64,000 bases of DNA, from NCBI RefSeq assembly GCF_002000545.1, contig NZ_MLHL01000015.1, positions 1 to 64,000 on the forward strand, given 5' to 3'. Source of the stretch: Rodentibacter trehalosifermentans. Its GTDB lineage: Bacteria > Pseudomonadota > Gammaproteobacteria > Enterobacterales > Pasteurellaceae. Below, piece after piece: positions 46,488 through 56,011 of the stretch (the first letter of the stretch is position 1; each line of letters opens with the position of its first letter). The notes under the pieces were generated by a model, which saw only the letters and a program-made list of their open reading frames with translations, searched no databases and had not been told where the DNA came from. The position numbers were made by a program, and so were the translations under genes.

Positions 46488-46957
46488 TGTTCCTCCTCAA
46501 GGTCATCAAGGGCAATTTTAACGACCACTTTACGAATCGTTGAAAGTTCATTTTCTTTGCAAGCACTCCGATGAGCATCTTCCGGAAAGAAAACGGCAAA
46601 ATTACCCGGATGGCATAACAATTCTTGCTCATTTTCGACTTGGGTATAAAAAAGAATGTCACGCTCTGCATCATAGCTTTCAGCAACTTGATGATGGCCT
46701 CGATCCGTTGCAACTCTCATTCTCTCTATTCCGCTATGCCAATATTGCACATCAATATATTGACGATGCACTTCGGGTAAATGGGTTTCTTCGGGGGAGG
46801 GGATAAGATCAAGTACCTGCACATAAGATTTGCCTTTCAACGGATAGCGTCCGCTTTTCAGTTGATCAAAATCGGTTTGTTTGAGGTAGTTGAGTGCGGC
46901 AACAATCGCTTTGGGATAACGGTTTGCCACGATATGAGAAATATGACCGAAAATCAT
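46484..46957 (-). CDS. yiaL: YhcH/YjgK/YiaL family protein
   Basis: 157 residues of the YhcH/YjgK/YiaL (DUF386) cupin-like family. Metal-site residues are visible in EVHRQYIDVQYWHSG, FYTQVENEQELLCHPGNFAVFFPEDAHRSACKE and VVKIAL. Members are thought to act on sugar acids, perhaps as anomerases or lactone-opening enzymes. Starts with MIFGHI, typical of the family. Placed between yiaK and yiaM, supporting a role in 2,3-diketo-L-gulonate use. Confidence 0.92.
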   Translation of the reverse strand: MIFGHISHIVANRYPKAIVAALNYLKQTDFDQLKSGRYPLKGKSYVQVLDLIPSPEETHLPEVHRQYIDVQYWHSGIERMRVATDRGHHQVAESYDAERDILFYTQVENEQELLCHPGNFAVFFPEDAHRSACKENELSTIRKVVVKIALDDLEEEQ

Positions 46958-47010
46958 CAGCTCCCCCTAAAAATGTTTGGAAAATTATTCACAAAACGGC
47001 TTCCTTGTTT

Positions 47011-47029
47011 TTCCCCTCTTTGAGGGGAA
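47011..47029 (-). other. Hairpin between yiaK and yiaL
   Basis: TTCCCCTC and GAGGGGAA pair around a three-base loop. No T-tract follows on the minus strand (AAACAAGG), so this is more likely an mRNA-stabilising or processing structure between yiaK and yiaL than a terminator. An uptake signal ACCGCACTT lies at 47060-47068. Confidence 0.4.
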
Positions 47030-47067
47030 AGCGACCTTTAAAAACGCTATTTTTTATGACCGCACTT

Positions 47068-48066
47068 TTAAAGGGATTTGAGTTTTGCCCAAACTGTGTC
47101 ATCTACCGGAATACCATTGGCTTTGTTATCTGCCAAAATTTGCGTAAATTCATGTCCTGGTAAACGGATTTCAACATTCGGATCGGCACGTTCTGCGGTT
47201 TTCACATAGTCCATAATACGTTGAAGTTTTTCATCTTTTGTTTTACCGTCAATAAGACGATCTACTTCAATGGCAATAAACACTTGGGAAACACAGTATT
47301 CATCATCTTTATCTTCGGTGACGGCAACAGTGGATTCCCCATTGGAAAGCAGTGTGGCGATCATATCTAAGACAATGGATAAGCCGGAACCTTTCCAAAA
47401 GCCCATTGGCATTAAACGGCGATTTCTTTCCACGGTTGCCGGATCACGGGTTGGATTGCCCTCATCATCGAAGCCTGCATCAACAAGGGTTTGGCGACCT
47501 TGTAGGCGATGCACTTCTAACATGCCGTAAGAGTACATTGAGCAAGACATATCCACCATGGTAATAGGATTGGTGGGAACAGCGATGATTAACGGATTTG
47601 TACCGATACGACATTCTTTAGCACCCCATGGTGGCATTACCGCAAGGGCATTTGTCCAACAAATCCCAATATAGCCTTTTTCTGCCGCTTGCCATCCGTA
47701 AGAACCACCACGCATCCAATGGTTAGCGTTACGCAATGCCACCACACCAATTCCATTTTGAGCGGCAAGCGCCATGGCACGATCCATCATTTTTTGAGCG
47801 GTTAAATTCCCAATGGCTTGGTGGGCATCCCACTGTTCAATCGCACCCAATGAGAGTACTTTAGTAGGTTCGGCTTCTGGTACAATATCGCCATTTTCAA
47901 GTTGTTGAATAAAACGAGGGAAGCGATTAACCCCGTGAGAATAAGCCCCGGCTTGCGTGGTATCGGCAAAGACGGTGGCACATTCTTCCGCAATGTCCTC
48001 ACGAACATGACGGGAAAGGAGTACACGTTTGAATTCTGCTTTGAGATCAGAGTAAGAAACTCTCAT
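47068..48066 (-). CDS. yiaK: 2,3-diketo-L-gulonate reductase
   Basis: 332 residues (E. coli YiaK/DlgD 332). NAD(P)H-dependent LDH2/MDH2-family oxidoreductase: catalytic His in [12 protein letters not shown] (about residue 44), [42 protein letters not shown], and [14 protein letters not shown]. Reduces 2,3-diketo-L-gulonate to 3-keto-L-gulonate in the cytosol. First gene of the minus-strand yia operon, divergent from the IclR-type regulator. Confidence 0.96.
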   Translation of the reverse strand: MRVSYSDLKAEFKRVLLSRHVREDIAEECATVFADTTQAGAYSHGVNRFPRFIQQLENGDIVPEAEPTKVLSLGAIEQWDAHQAIGNLTAQKMMDRAMALAAQNGIGVVALRNANHWMRGGSYGWQAAEKGYIGICWTNALAVMPPWGAKECRIGTNPLIIAVPTNPITMVDMSCSMYSYGMLEVHRLQGRQTLVDAGFDDEGNPTRDPATVERNRRLMPMGFWKGSGLSIVLDMIATLLSNGESTVAVTEDKDDEYCVSQVFIAIEVDRLIDGKTKDEKLQRIMDYVKTAERADPNVEIRLPGHEFTQILADNKANGIPVDDTVWAKLKSL

Positions 48067-48195
48067 GGAATACCTCTAAAATTTCAAATAGTAAAATCAT
48101 GTTTCACAATATACAATTAGTCTGAGATGAAGTCAATTTTAGAAATAAGATTAAATCTCTTTAAAATCAATTAGATATGAATGATTTTTTTGTTC

Positions 48196-48211
48196 TGTGA
48201 CAGAGATCCCA
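48196..48211. promoter_or_regulatory. CRP-like site in the yiaK/regulator intergenic region
   Basis: TGTGACAGAGATCCCA has a perfect left CRP half-site and a three-to-four-of-five right half (TCCCA against TCACA). It is centred 66 bases before the regulator start and about 137 bases before yiaK. Control of a sugar-acid operon by CRP would be expected; the match is imperfect. Confidence 0.45.
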
Positions 48212-48269
48212 TTTTTATGAAGAAGAATTCCACATTATGAAATATAATGCACAGAAAATGAGGAATGCT

Positions 48270-49058
48270 ATGACAAAAGAAAAATTAATGGGAAATCAAA
48301 GTCTAATAAGGGGGCTGAGACTTTTAGATATATTAAGCGATTTCCCCAATGGTTGCCCACTGGCAAAATTAGCGGATATTTCAGGGTTGAATAAAAGCAC
48401 TGTTCACCGTCTTTTACAAGGTTTACAAAGTGAGGGTTATGTGAAACCGGCTACCACATCAGGGAGTTATCGGTTAAGCATAAAATGCCTCAGCATCGGG
48501 CAAAAAATGCTCACTTCAATGAATATTATTCATGTGGTTTCCCCTTATTTAGAACAGCTTAATCTTACGTTGGGAGAAACGGTCAATTTTTCTCAAAGAG
48601 AAGAAGATAAAGCCATTATGATTTATAAGTTAGAACCCACTCACGGTATGTTAAAAACCCGAGCTTATATTGGCCAACATATCCAGCTTTATTGCTCGGC
48701 GATGGGAAAGCTTTATTTGGCGTATCCGAAGAAAGCGGATAACTTGTCGGATTATTGGCAAAGCCATCAACCGGTGATTCAACCACTCACAAAAAATACC
48801 ATTACTCAATTAGATCAAATGGAAGCTGAGTTGGAGGCTATCCGAGAAAATCAATTTGCAATGGACAAAGAAGAAAATGAAATCGGGGTGGTGTGTATCG
48901 CTTGCCCAATTTTTGATTCTTTTCATCAAGTGGACTACGCCGTTTCTGTTTCAATGTCGACATACAAATTGAAAAAAATAGGCATTGATTTTTTCCTCAA
49001 GGAAATTAGAAAAACAGCATTGGCGATATCACAAGAATTAGGCTACGCAGAGAGGTAA
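48270..49058 (+). CDS. yiaJ: IclR-family transcriptional regulator, YiaJ-like
   Basis: 262 residues. N-terminal winged helix with recognition segment LAKLADISGLNKSTVHRLLQGLQSEGYV, followed by the IclR effector domain (YIGQHIQLYCSAMGKLYLAY, DKEENEIGVVCIACPIFD). Divergently transcribed from yiaK, so it probably represses the yia operon as YiaJ does in E. coli. The ATG at 48270 with GAGGAATGCT upstream is chosen; in-frame ATGs at 48237 and 48258 lack a ribosome site. Confidence 0.9.
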   Translation: MTKEKLMGNQSLIRGLRLLDILSDFPNGCPLAKLADISGLNKSTVHRLLQGLQSEGYVKPATTSGSYRLSIKCLSIGQKMLTSMNIIHVVSPYLEQLNLTLGETVNFSQREEDKAIMIYKLEPTHGMLKTRAYIGQHIQLYCSAMGKLYLAYPKKADNLSDYWQSHQPVIQPLTKNTITQLDQMEAELEAIRENQFAMDKEENEIGVVCIACPIFDSFHQVDYAVSVSMSTYKLKKIGIDFFLKEIRKTALAISQELGYAER

Positions 49059-49147
49059 AGAGAAATCGTTTTTTACAGATGATAACAAAAAAGTTTATGC
49101 TATACTCTAGCGGTTTTTCACTCATAATCAATAACAGGAGTTATCTA

Positions 49148-49696
49148 ATGAAAAAATCATTATTAGCGTTAGTTATCGGGGCATTATCTGTTGCTTCAAC
49201 CGCAAATGCCGATTGGTATGTGCAAGGGGATTTAGGTGTATCAAAAACAAAATTCACATCTTATTCTGAACTTGATAAGACTAAAGTAGAACCTCGTATT
49301 TCGGTAGGTTACAAATTAGGAAATGTTCGTCTAGCGGCGGATTATACTTATCATGGAAAGTTTTCAGGAACTGATAGTTTTGGAGATGAAGTAGAGGCTA
49401 AAATTCAAGGTTTAGGTTTTTCAGCGATCTATGATATTGATCTCAATTCAGCGATAACACCTTATGTTGGGGCTCGTCTCTCTGCTAATCAATTCAAAAT
49501 TACGAATCGTGCAGCGAATATTTTTGAAGACAGATCAGAAACTAAATTTGGTTATGGTTTCGTTGCTGGGGCAAAATATCAATTAGGTGGAAATTGGTAT
49601 GTAAACGGAGGCGTAGAATACAATCGTTTGGGTTCTTATGAGGATACCAAAGTCGATAATTATGGCGCCAAAATCGGTATTGGCTATCAATTCTAA
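49148..49696 (+). CDS. Small outer-membrane beta-barrel protein (Opa/OmpX-like)
   Basis: 182 residues. Signal peptide MKKSLLALVIGALSVASTANA ends before DWYVQGDLG. The rest alternates hydrophobic and polar residues in about eight strands (RISVGYKLGNVRLAADYTY, GLGFSAIYDIDL, ITPYVGARLSANQF, FVAGAKYQLGGNWYVNGG) and ends in a terminal Phe (IGIGYQF), the outer-membrane assembly signal. Similar to opacity-associated-type porin-like proteins of Pasteurellaceae; a role in adhesion is possible but not shown. Ribosome site CAGGAGTT. The longer frame from 49079 precedes the signal peptide. Confidence 0.88.
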   Translation: MKKSLLALVIGALSVASTANADWYVQGDLGVSKTKFTSYSELDKTKVEPRISVGYKLGNVRLAADYTYHGKFSGTDSFGDEVEAKIQGLGFSAIYDIDLNSAITPYVGARLSANQFKITNRAANIFEDRSETKFGYGFVAGAKYQLGGNWYVNGGVEYNRLGSYEDTKVDNYGAKIGIGYQF

Positions 49697-49708
49697 TTTA
49701 TTTTCCCT

Positions 49709-49742
49709 AAAAGAGCGGTAAAATCAACCGCTCTTTTTTTTC
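49709..49742 (+). terminator. Rho-independent terminator after the beta-barrel gene
   Basis: AAGAGCGGT at 49711-49719 pairs with ACCGCTCTT at 49727-49735, preceded by A's and followed by a run of T. A USS-like hairpin in which AGTGCGGT is replaced by AGAGCGGT. Confidence 0.92.
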
Positions 49743-49817
49743 CCCCTTGAAAATCCCATTTTTACTCTTATATCTGTGAGGTTCAATTTTACCTATTTCA
49801 CTTTATAAGGAAAAACC

Positions 49818-51698
49818 ATGTCTCAAAACCAAGAAATCCGTGGCTTTCAATCGGAAGTCAAACAACTTCTCCAATTAATGATCCATTCTTTATATTCCAA
49901 TAAAGAAATTTTCCTGCGTGAGCTGATTTCCAATGCCTCCGATGCGGCGGATAAGCTTCGTTTTAAAGCGCTTTCTAACCCTGCGCTTTATGAAAATGAC
50001 GGTGAATTACGCGTGCGCATTAGTTTTGATAGCGACAAAGGCACATTAACCATCAGTGATAACGGTATCGGGATGACCCGTGAGCAAGTGATCGATCATT
50101 TAGGCACTATTGCCAAATCCGGCACTAAAGAGTTTTTAAATGCCTTGGGGAGCGATCAAGCCAAAGATAGCCAGCTTATTGGTCAATTCGGTGTGGGCTT
50201 TTATTCCGCCTTTATTGTGGCAGATAAAGTCACGGTGAAAACCCGTGCTGCAGGTGAACCGGCGGATAAAGCGGTCATTTGGGAATCCGCCGGGGAAGGG
50301 GAGTATTCCGTTGCGGATATTGAGAAAAAATCCCGTGGTACGGATGTGATTTTGCATTTGCGTGAAGATGAAAAAGAATTCTTAAATGAATGGCGTTTGC
50401 GTGAGGTGATTGGCAAATATTCCGATCATATTGGTCTTGCGGTGGAAATGCTGACCAAAGAATATGATGAGGAAGGTAAAGAAACCGGTGAAAAATGGGA
50501 AAAAATCAATAAATCCGATGCCCTTTGGACACGCAGTAAAAATGACATTTCCGATGAGGAATACCAAGAATTTTACAGACACTTAAGTCACGATTTTGCC
50601 GACCCACTGTTGTGGGCGCACAACAAAGTGGAAGGTAATCAAGAATACACCAGTTTGCTTTATGTGCCGTCCAAAGCCCCTTGGGATTTATTTAATCGTG
50701 AGCATAAACACGGTTTGAAACTCTATGTTCAACGGGTGTTCATTATGGATGATGCGGAACAATTTATGCCGAATTATCTGCGTTTTATGCGTGGTTTAAT
50801 TGATAGCAATGATTTACCGCTAAACGTTTCCCGTGAAATTTTACAAGACAATAAAATCACTGCAGCATTACGCAAAGCCCTAACCAAACGCTCTCTCCAA
50901 ATGTTGGAAAAATTGGCGAAAGACGACGCAGAAAAATACCAACAATTCTGGAAAGAATTTGGACTCGTGTTAAAAGAAGGCCCAGCGGAGGACTTTAGCA
51001 ACAAAGAAACCATTGCAAAATTACTACGTTTCGCCTCCACGAATAATGACAGCAGTGAGCAAACCGTTTCGTTGGAAGATTATGTATCCCGAATGAAAGA
51101 AGGGCAAAAAGCCATTTATTACATCACAGCCGATAGCTATGTTGCAGCGAAAAACAGCCCGCATTTGGAATTATTCAATAAAAAGGGCATTGAAGTCTTA
51201 TTATTATCCGATCGTATTGATGAATGGATGCTGAGCTACTTAACAGAGTTTGATGGCAAAGCCTTACAAACCATAACCAAAGCGGATTTGGATTTGGGTG
51301 ATTTAGCAGACAAAGAAGAAGCCGCACAAAAAGAGCAGGACAAAGCCTTTGAAAGTTTTGTAGAGCGCGTGAAAACCTTGTTAGGCGATCGGGTTAAAGC
51401 GGTGCGTTTAACCCACCGATTAACGGATACCCCTGCAGTGGTTTCCACCGATAACGATCAAATGACCACCCAAATGGCAAAACTCTTTGCTGCCGCAGGT
51501 CAGCCCGTGCCGGAAGTGAAATACACCTTTGAGCTTAATCCGGAACATCATTTGGTGAAAAAAGTGGCGGATATGGCAGACGAAGCAGAGTTTGCCGACT
51601 GGATCGAACTATTGCTTGAACAGGCCATGCTTGCCGAACGTGGTGCTTTAGAAAATCCGGTAGCCTTTATTAAACGGATTAATTCTCTATTAAGTTAA
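49818..51698 (+). CDS. htpG: Molecular chaperone HtpG (bacterial Hsp90)
   Basis: 626 residues (E. coli 624). GHKL ATPase markers: [29 protein letters not shown] and [17 protein letters not shown]; middle domain [21 protein letters not shown]-terminal dimerisation domain ending in NRINSLLS-like sequence. Cytosolic ATP-dependent chaperone. Starts after ATAAGGAAAAACC. A CCTTGAAA at 49745-49752 resembles a sigma-32 -35 box but no CCCCAT -10 lies at the right distance. Confidence 0.98.
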   Translation: MSQNQEIRGFQSEVKQLLQLMIHSLYSNKEIFLRELISNASDAADKLRFKALSNPALYENDGELRVRISFDSDKGTLTISDNGIGMTREQVIDHLGTIAKSGTKEFLNALGSDQAKDSQLIGQFGVGFYSAFIVADKVTVKTRAAGEPADKAVIWESAGEGEYSVADIEKKSRGTDVILHLREDEKEFLNEWRLREVIGKYSDHIGLAVEMLTKEYDEEGKETGEKWEKINKSDALWTRSKNDISDEEYQEFYRHLSHDFADPLLWAHNKVEGNQEYTSLLYVPSKAPWDLFNREHKHGLKLYVQRVFIMDDAEQFMPNYLRFMRGLIDSNDLPLNVSREILQDNKITAALRKALTKRSLQMLEKLAKDDAEKYQQFWKEFGLVLKEGPAEDFSNKETIAKLLRFASTNNDSSEQTVSLEDYVSRMKEGQKAIYYITADSYVAAKNSPHLELFNKKGIEVLLLSDRIDEWMLSYLTEFDGKALQTITKADLDLGDLADKEEAAQKEQDKAFESFVERVKTLLGDRVKAVRLTHRLTDTPAVVSTDNDQMTTQMAKLFAAAGQPVPEVKYTFELNPEHHLVKKVADMADEAEFADWIELLLEQAMLAERGALENPVAFIKRINSLLS

Positions 51699-51706
51699 AT
51701 GTGAAT

Positions 51707-51765
51707 ATCAGACCTAATCTGACAAGTACATAATTTTAAATGGGAACTGTCAGATTGGGTTTGAT
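51707..51765. repeat. Palindromic repeat, copy 1 (after htpG)
   Basis: ATCAGACCTAATCTGACA pairs with TGTCAGATTGGGTTTGAT (16 bp with two G-U positions) around an AT-rich loop containing TAATTTTAAA. A related element, in the opposite orientation, is at 52523-52567. Could also serve as htpG terminator. Confidence 0.6.
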
Positions 51766-51878
51766 CTTCTACATAAGAATTCTATTATTGCTGGAGCAAA
51801 TCATCAAACCCGAATGATTTCATTTATTGAAGCAAAATGTTTCACTCCTACAAACTTTTCTACTATTCCAAATAAGAG

Positions 51879-52466
51879 TTATAAGCTCCAATCTCTTGTT
51901 TGGCATTTCTGTAATAGTGAATTTATTATATTCTGAGCCAGAATATCACCAGAACCTGCTTTATCTCTATTCAGTTTGTCTACCAAAGCTGCACTTGGAA
52001 TTACAACTAAATGTGAGTGTTTTCGGAAATCGTGTAAATTACTTGGATATGAGCCAAATTCATTTTTCAAGCTATCAAGAGCGTCAATATTTCCTCTAAA
52101 TCCTGCTTCCACTAAATAGTGTATTCCAAGTTGACAATTTCTCGGAGAAAGAGTTTGCATATAAAATTTGGCTAACTTGTAACCAGCAAATAAAAAGCCT
52201 CTGTCGTAGGCTTGTCGATAATAATATTCTTCTTGCTGTAAATTGCCTTGTTGGTGTGCAATTAAACCTAGCCCCACAATTCCTGCGGGATTGCCGTTTT
52301 TGGATGCTAAACGAAAACTCCTTTCCGCATTAACTAAATCATTTTGCCTTAAATATTCCTCACCTTCCGCAATAAAAGAATCTTGCTTTTTAGTTAGCTT
52401 AGATGATGGACTGGAACAACCTATTAAAATCACACTTAGCATTAAAATTGGGATGAATGTTTTCAT
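51879..52466 (-). CDS. Putative lipoprotein with TPR/Sel1-like repeats
   Basis: 195 residues. Lipoprotein signal MKTFIPILMLSVILIGC (lipobox LIGC, Cys17). Residues about 30-130 form helical repeats (LVNAERSFRLASKNGNPAGIVGLGLIAHQQG, EEYYYRQAYDRGFLFAGYKLAKFYMQ), typical of Sel1/TPR solenoids that bind peptides or partner proteins in the periplasm. No specific function recognised. It is bracketed by two inverted copies of a palindromic repeat, suggesting the gene could have moved as a unit. Confidence 0.8.
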   Translation of the reverse strand: MKTFIPILMLSVILIGCSSPSSKLTKKQDSFIAEGEEYLRQNDLVNAERSFRLASKNGNPAGIVGLGLIAHQQGNLQQEEYYYRQAYDRGFLFAGYKLAKFYMQTLSPRNCQLGIHYLVEAGFRGNIDALDSLKNEFGSYPSNLHDFRKHSHLVVIPSAALVDKLNRDKAGSGDILAQNIINSLLQKCQTRDWSL

Positions 52467-52522
52467 ATTTTATCCTTTAAGGTGGAAAATGAATTAATAA
52501 TATAAACTGCAGAAGAGCAAAT

Positions 52523-52567
52523 TCAATCTGACAGTCCTAACCTAAAATTACAGTGCTTATCAGATTA
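52523..52567. repeat. Palindromic repeat, copy 2 (inverted)
   Basis: The reverse complement reads AATTAATCTGATAAGCACTG then TAATTTTAGG and ends GGACTGTCAGATTGAA, matching the 51707-51765 element (TAATCTGACAAGTAC, TAATTTTAAA, GGAACTGTCAGATT). Lies upstream of the lipoprotein gene. Confidence 0.6.
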
Positions 52568-52594
52568 ATTTTAACTTAAATTCTTTTCTGCCTA

Positions 52595-52807
52595 TTATTG
52601 GCGACAAACAGACGAGCCGTATTTGCTACCACCAGGTAAGCACTCACAGGCTTCTCCATCACGATCTCCATCTAAATTATAAGCTCCATTTTGTTCCATA
52701 TATCGTTGGGCTTCAGCTTGAGTTGCAAAGTCAGAGCATCTAACCCTAGCGGCTAAAGAATCATAAGAGAGAGTCAAAAGTATTACACCTAGTAAGAATT
52801 TGTTCAT
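52595..52807 (-). CDS. Secreted Excalibur-domain protein
   Basis: 70 residues. Signal peptide [19 protein letters not shown] then a complete Excalibur motif: [15 protein letters not shown], followed by [14 protein letters not shown], a calcium-binding DxDxDGxxCE loop with paired Cys. Excalibur domains are extracellular calcium-binding modules. It follows the 51-residue gene at 52808-52963 with no gap, so both are cotranslated. Confidence 0.88.
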   Translation of the reverse strand: MNKFLLGVILLTLSYDSLAARVRCSDFATQAEAQRYMEQNGAYNLDGDRDGEACECLPGGSKYGSSVCRQ

Positions 52808-52963
52808 TTATCTGCCTCCAGGTCGACGATCTGCAGCACGATCACCACAGGCTGAACCATCTTTTGCGTATTGCCAACTGTGATCGCATCTTCCTGCATT
52901 TGCAAAAGATGAAAATGTGCTTAATGTAAAAGTTGCTAATAAAATCATAATGATTTTTTTCAT
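52808..52963 (-). CDS. Small secreted protein (51 aa) paired with the Excalibur gene
   Basis: 51 residues, missed by usual length cut-offs. Signal peptide MKKIIMILLATFTLSTFSSF (to ANA), leaving a 28-residue mature peptide, GRCDHSWQYAKDGSACGDRA then ADRRPGGR, with two Cys likely to form one disulfide. The ATG follows a GGAGTATAT-type ribosome site, and its TAA abuts the ATG of the Excalibur gene. A short secreted Cys-paired peptide of unknown function. Confidence 0.75.
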   Translation of the reverse strand: MKKIIMILLATFTLSTFSSFANAGRCDHSWQYAKDGSACGDRAADRRPGGR

Positions 52964-53139
52964 ATATACTCCAATGTAAATTTAACTTACGAATTATGCA
53001 CGACACTTTGATGACTTTAGGTTAAAATCGCAAAGTTCGAGCATCCTTTCGCATTATAAACGGATGTTTTTCATGAGAAAGATTGCAATAGTTACAATAT
53101 TCTATACTGTTTGTTACTTGACAACACGAGGAGGATAAA

Positions 53140-53541
53140 ATGGGGATAAATGAAAAAGTGCGATTATTTCGAGAATTGAATCATTGGTCGCAAGAAGAAA
53201 TGGCAGAAAGAATGAATATGTCTGTGACTGGCTATGCAAAAATTGAACGTGGTGAAACTAATCTTAGCCTGCATAAACTTAAGCAAATTGCTTCTGTTTT
53301 TCAAATTGACTTAATTGATCTTCTATCACCTAGTGATAATGGTGTGATATTGATTGGGGGAGAAAATAACCAAAATCACTTCCGTAACAATTATTATGGT
53401 AGTCAAGAGGCACAATTTACGATTGAAAAGCTAGAATTAGAACTTAAGTATAAAGATGAACTATTAGCCCAAAAAGATCATGAATTAGAAAATCTAAAGG
53501 AGTTAATGAATCTATTAAAGCAAAGCATAGGTGATTTATGA
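53140..53541 (+). CDS. XRE-family transcriptional regulator with C-terminal coiled coil
   Basis: 133 residues. Helix-turn-helix of the Cro/C1 type at residues 4-62 (VRLFRELNHWSQEEMAERMNMSVTGYAKIERGETNLSLHKL), then a linker with NNQNHFRNNYYG and a charged coiled coil (IEKLELELKYKDELLAQKDHELENL) for dimerisation. Ribosome site GAGGAGGATAAA. Overlaps the ArsC-like gene by four bases (ATGA). Regulated targets unknown. Confidence 0.88.
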   Translation: MGINEKVRLFRELNHWSQEEMAERMNMSVTGYAKIERGETNLSLHKLKQIASVFQIDLIDLLSPSDNGVILIGGENNQNHFRNNYYGSQEAQFTIEKLELELKYKDELLAQKDHELENLKELMNLLKQSIGDL

Positions 53542-53885
53542 TTATTGTTTACGGCATTAAAAACTGCGACACGGTGAAAAAGGCGTTGAAATGGCTGGCG
53601 GATCACCATATTGAGCATAAATTGCATGATTATCGTGTGGATGGGTTGGATAGTGATTTTTTAGAGCAGGCGGAAGCACAATTTGGTTGGGAAAATCTGG
53701 TGAATAAACGCAGTACCACTTGGCGGAATTTAGCCGATGAGGTGAAAAAAACATTGTCAAAAACGACCGCACTTTCTGTGCTTGCACAGAACCCAACGTT
53801 AATCAAACGCCCGATTATTATGCAGGAAGGAAAAGCATTGATTGGGTTTAATGAAAAAGAATATCAAGCGGCATTTGGTCAATAA
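53538..53885 (+). CDS. ArsC/Spx-family reductase-like protein (YffB-like)
   Basis: 115 residues with a thioredoxin-like fold: IIVYGIKNCDTVKKALKWL start with a single Cys (not CxxC), KLHDYRVDGLD, and the family's LIKRPIIMQEGKALIGF. Members resemble arsenate reductase but lack its arsenate-binding residues; YffB is thought to use glutathione. Translationally coupled to the XRE regulator. USS ACCGCACTT occurs within the gene at 53767-53775. Confidence 0.9.
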   Translation: MIIVYGIKNCDTVKKALKWLADHHIEHKLHDYRVDGLDSDFLEQAEAQFGWENLVNKRSTTWRNLADEVKKTLSKTTALSVLAQNPTLIKRPIIMQEGKALIGFNEKEYQAAFGQ

Positions 53886-53896
53886 TTTATTAAATT

Positions 53897-53932
53897 AATA
53901 AGCCCACGTTGGTTTAACATTGTGGGCTTATT
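53897..53932. terminator. Hairpin between arsC-like gene and pmbA
   Basis: AATAAGCCCAC at 53897-53907 and GTGGGCTTATT at 53922-53932 are perfectly complementary (11 bp). It sits between convergent genes but has no clear T-tract, so termination is likely but weak. Confidence 0.6.
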
Positions 53933-53938
53933 GATGGG

Positions 53939-55294
53939 TTAATTTCCTGAAACTTTCATTTTTTCCAATAAAATCGAGCCGGTTTGAATGTTAGAACGGG
54001 TTTCGATATCATCAGCGACCGCCGCCATATTTTTCAGCATATCGGGGAGTTGCCCAGCAATGGTGATTTCTGCCACGGGATATTGAATTTCTCCGTTTTC
54101 TACCCAAAAGCCCGAAGCGCCACGAGAATAATCACCGGTGACAATGTTCACCCCTTGCCCCATCACATCGGTGACTAACAAACCTGTTCCCATTTCCCGT
54201 AATAGTGCGGTTAATCCGCCGGTTAAATTCGGTTGAACCAGCCAGTTATGAATCCCCCCAGCATGACCGGTACTTTTCATACCCATTTTTTTGCCGCTGT
54301 AATGAGTGAGTAAATAAGTTTGTAACACGCCATTTTGTACGATTTCTAAATCTTGCGTACGCACGCCTTCACTATCAAAAGGGGTTGAGGCTAGGCGGCG
54401 GAGAAGATGAGGGCGTTCGCTGAGGTTAAACCAAGGGGGGAGCACTGCTTTGCCTAAATGATCGAGTAAGAAACTCGACTTACGGTATAAACTACTCCCA
54501 CTAATGGCGGCTGCAAAATGGGAGATAATGCCGGTTGCGACATCGTTTAAGAAAATCACAGGCACTTCTCGGGTGGTTAATTTTTGTGGATTTAAGCGTT
54601 TCACGACTTTTTGAGCCGCATTTTCGCCCACCCAAATAGGTGAGTGGAGCTTGTCAAATTCCCGTGAAACCGTGTATTCGTAATCATTTTCCAATGCGTC
54701 TTCCACACCGCCTATAACGGAGCAAGATAAGGAATAACGGCTGGATAAATAACTTTGTAACATTCCGTAGGTATTGCCATAAACACGGACACCGCAATGA
54801 GAATTAAAACTGGCGCCATTGCTATTGATAATACGTTTATCCGCCTCCAATGCCGCTTTTTCGGTTTGAAAGGCAAGTTCCATGGCTTTTTCAACATCAA
54901 TCTCTGCCGGGTGATAAAGTTCCAAATCCGGTGCATGAAATGCCATTAATTCTTTTTCCGCCAAACCGGCACAGTCATCCGGTGAGGTATATTTAGCAAT
55001 TGCCAATGCGGCATCTACGGCATTTTTAATGGCACTTTCACTTAAATCAGAAGTGGAGGCATTGCCTTTTTGTTGCCCTAAATAAACGGAAATACCCAAC
55101 GCGCCATCATTGGTAAATTCGACATTTTCAATTTCTTGTAAACGGGTTGAAACGGATAAACCGCTCACTTTGGTGACCCCCACTTCTGCACTGGCGCCGG
55201 CTTTTTGTGCCATTTCCAAGGCAAAGCTGACGGCTTGGCGTAATTCCTGCTCTTGTGTCTTTAAAAGTGCGGTCTGATTTTCTGTTGTTTTCAT
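53939..55294 (-). CDS. pmbA: PmbA/TldE metalloprotease-complex subunit
   Basis: 451 residues (E. coli 450). Matches Tld[68 protein letters not shown] and [24 protein letters not shown]. TldE lacks the HExxH metal motif, which is in TldD; the TldD/E pair cleaves peptides such as microcin precursors and CcdA. ATG at 55294 gives the family length; a ten-codon longer frame starts at 55324. Divergent from darP, as in related genomes. Confidence 0.95.
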   Translation of the reverse strand: MKTTENQTALLKTQEQELRQAVSFALEMAQKAGASAEVGVTKVSGLSVSTRLQEIENVEFTNDGALGISVYLGQQKGNASTSDLSESAIKNAVDAALAIAKYTSPDDCAGLAEKELMAFHAPDLELYHPAEIDVEKAMELAFQTEKAALEADKRIINSNGASFNSHCGVRVYGNTYGMLQSYLSSRYSLSCSVIGGVEDALENDYEYTVSREFDKLHSPIWVGENAAQKVVKRLNPQKLTTREVPVIFLNDVATGIISHFAAAISGSSLYRKSSFLLDHLGKAVLPPWFNLSERPHLLRRLASTPFDSEGVRTQDLEIVQNGVLQTYLLTHYSGKKMGMKSTGHAGGIHNWLVQPNLTGGLTALLREMGTGLLVTDVMGQGVNIVTGDYSRGASGFWVENGEIQYPVAEITIAGQLPDMLKNMAAVADDIETRSNIQTGSILLEKMKVSGN

Positions 55295-55382
55295 TGTCTT
55301 TTTTCCGTTAAAAATTTTTCGCATTTTATCTTATTTTCAAAGTTTATGCTAAAATGCGCCCAAATTTTAGAGAAGGGATAAC

Positions 55383-55919
55383 ATGGCAAAGCGTAATAAA
55401 AAAGAAGTCTTTGACTGGGAAGATGAAGAACAAGAAGAGATCATTTGGGTCAGTAAAAGTGAAATTAAACGTGATGCACAAGAGTTAAAACAACTGGGTG
55501 AAAAGCTGGTGAATTTGACGAAAAATAATTTGTCAAAAGTGCCACTTGATGAGGCGTTGCTAGACGCCATTGAGCTTGCACAACGTTTTCAAAAAGAAGC
55601 TCGCCGCCGCCAGTTACAATATATCGGTAAATTGCTTCGGGGCATTGATGTTAGCCCTATCCGTGATGCCTTGGATAAAATTGAAAATAAACATCTTCAA
55701 CAACAAGCCATGCTCCATAAATTAGAAATATTGCGTGATGAATTGGTTGAAAAAGGCGATGTGGCATTGACCGAGTTATTTAATGAATATCCCTCGGTGG
55801 ATCGTCAGCAGTTGCGCAATTTAATTCGGGCAGCACAGAAAGAGCGTGCGCAAAATAAGCCCTCAAAAGCGTATCGTGAGATTTACCAACTGTTAAAAGA
55901 TCTCATTTTGTCAGATTAA
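55383..55919 (+). CDS. darP: Ribosome biogenesis factor DarP (YjgA)
   Basis: 178 residues (E. coli YjgA 183). Signature [53 protein letters not shown] and [28 protein letters not shown]. It promotes late 50S subunit maturation. Acidic start ([13 protein letters not shown]). Ribosome site AGAAGGGATAAC. Divergent from pmbA, before lptC. Confidence 0.95.
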   Translation: MAKRNKKEVFDWEDEEQEEIIWVSKSEIKRDAQELKQLGEKLVNLTKNNLSKVPLDEALLDAIELAQRFQKEARRRQLQYIGKLLRGIDVSPIRDALDKIENKHLQQQAMLHKLEILRDELVEKGDVALTELFNEYPSVDRQQLRNLIRAAQKERAQNKPSKAYREIYQLLKDLILSD

Positions 55920-56011
55920 AATAGTTTGTTTTTTAATCGCCTTTAGGGCTAGAACAAGGCTAAAATTATGGTATTATTCGCCCTCAAATTGACACAGGAC
56001 AAAACATTTTT

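Noticed and set aside
49745-49773. Sigma-32 promoter for htpG
   Set aside because: CCTTGAAA fits the -35 box but no CCCCAT-like -10 lies 12-16 bases downstream.
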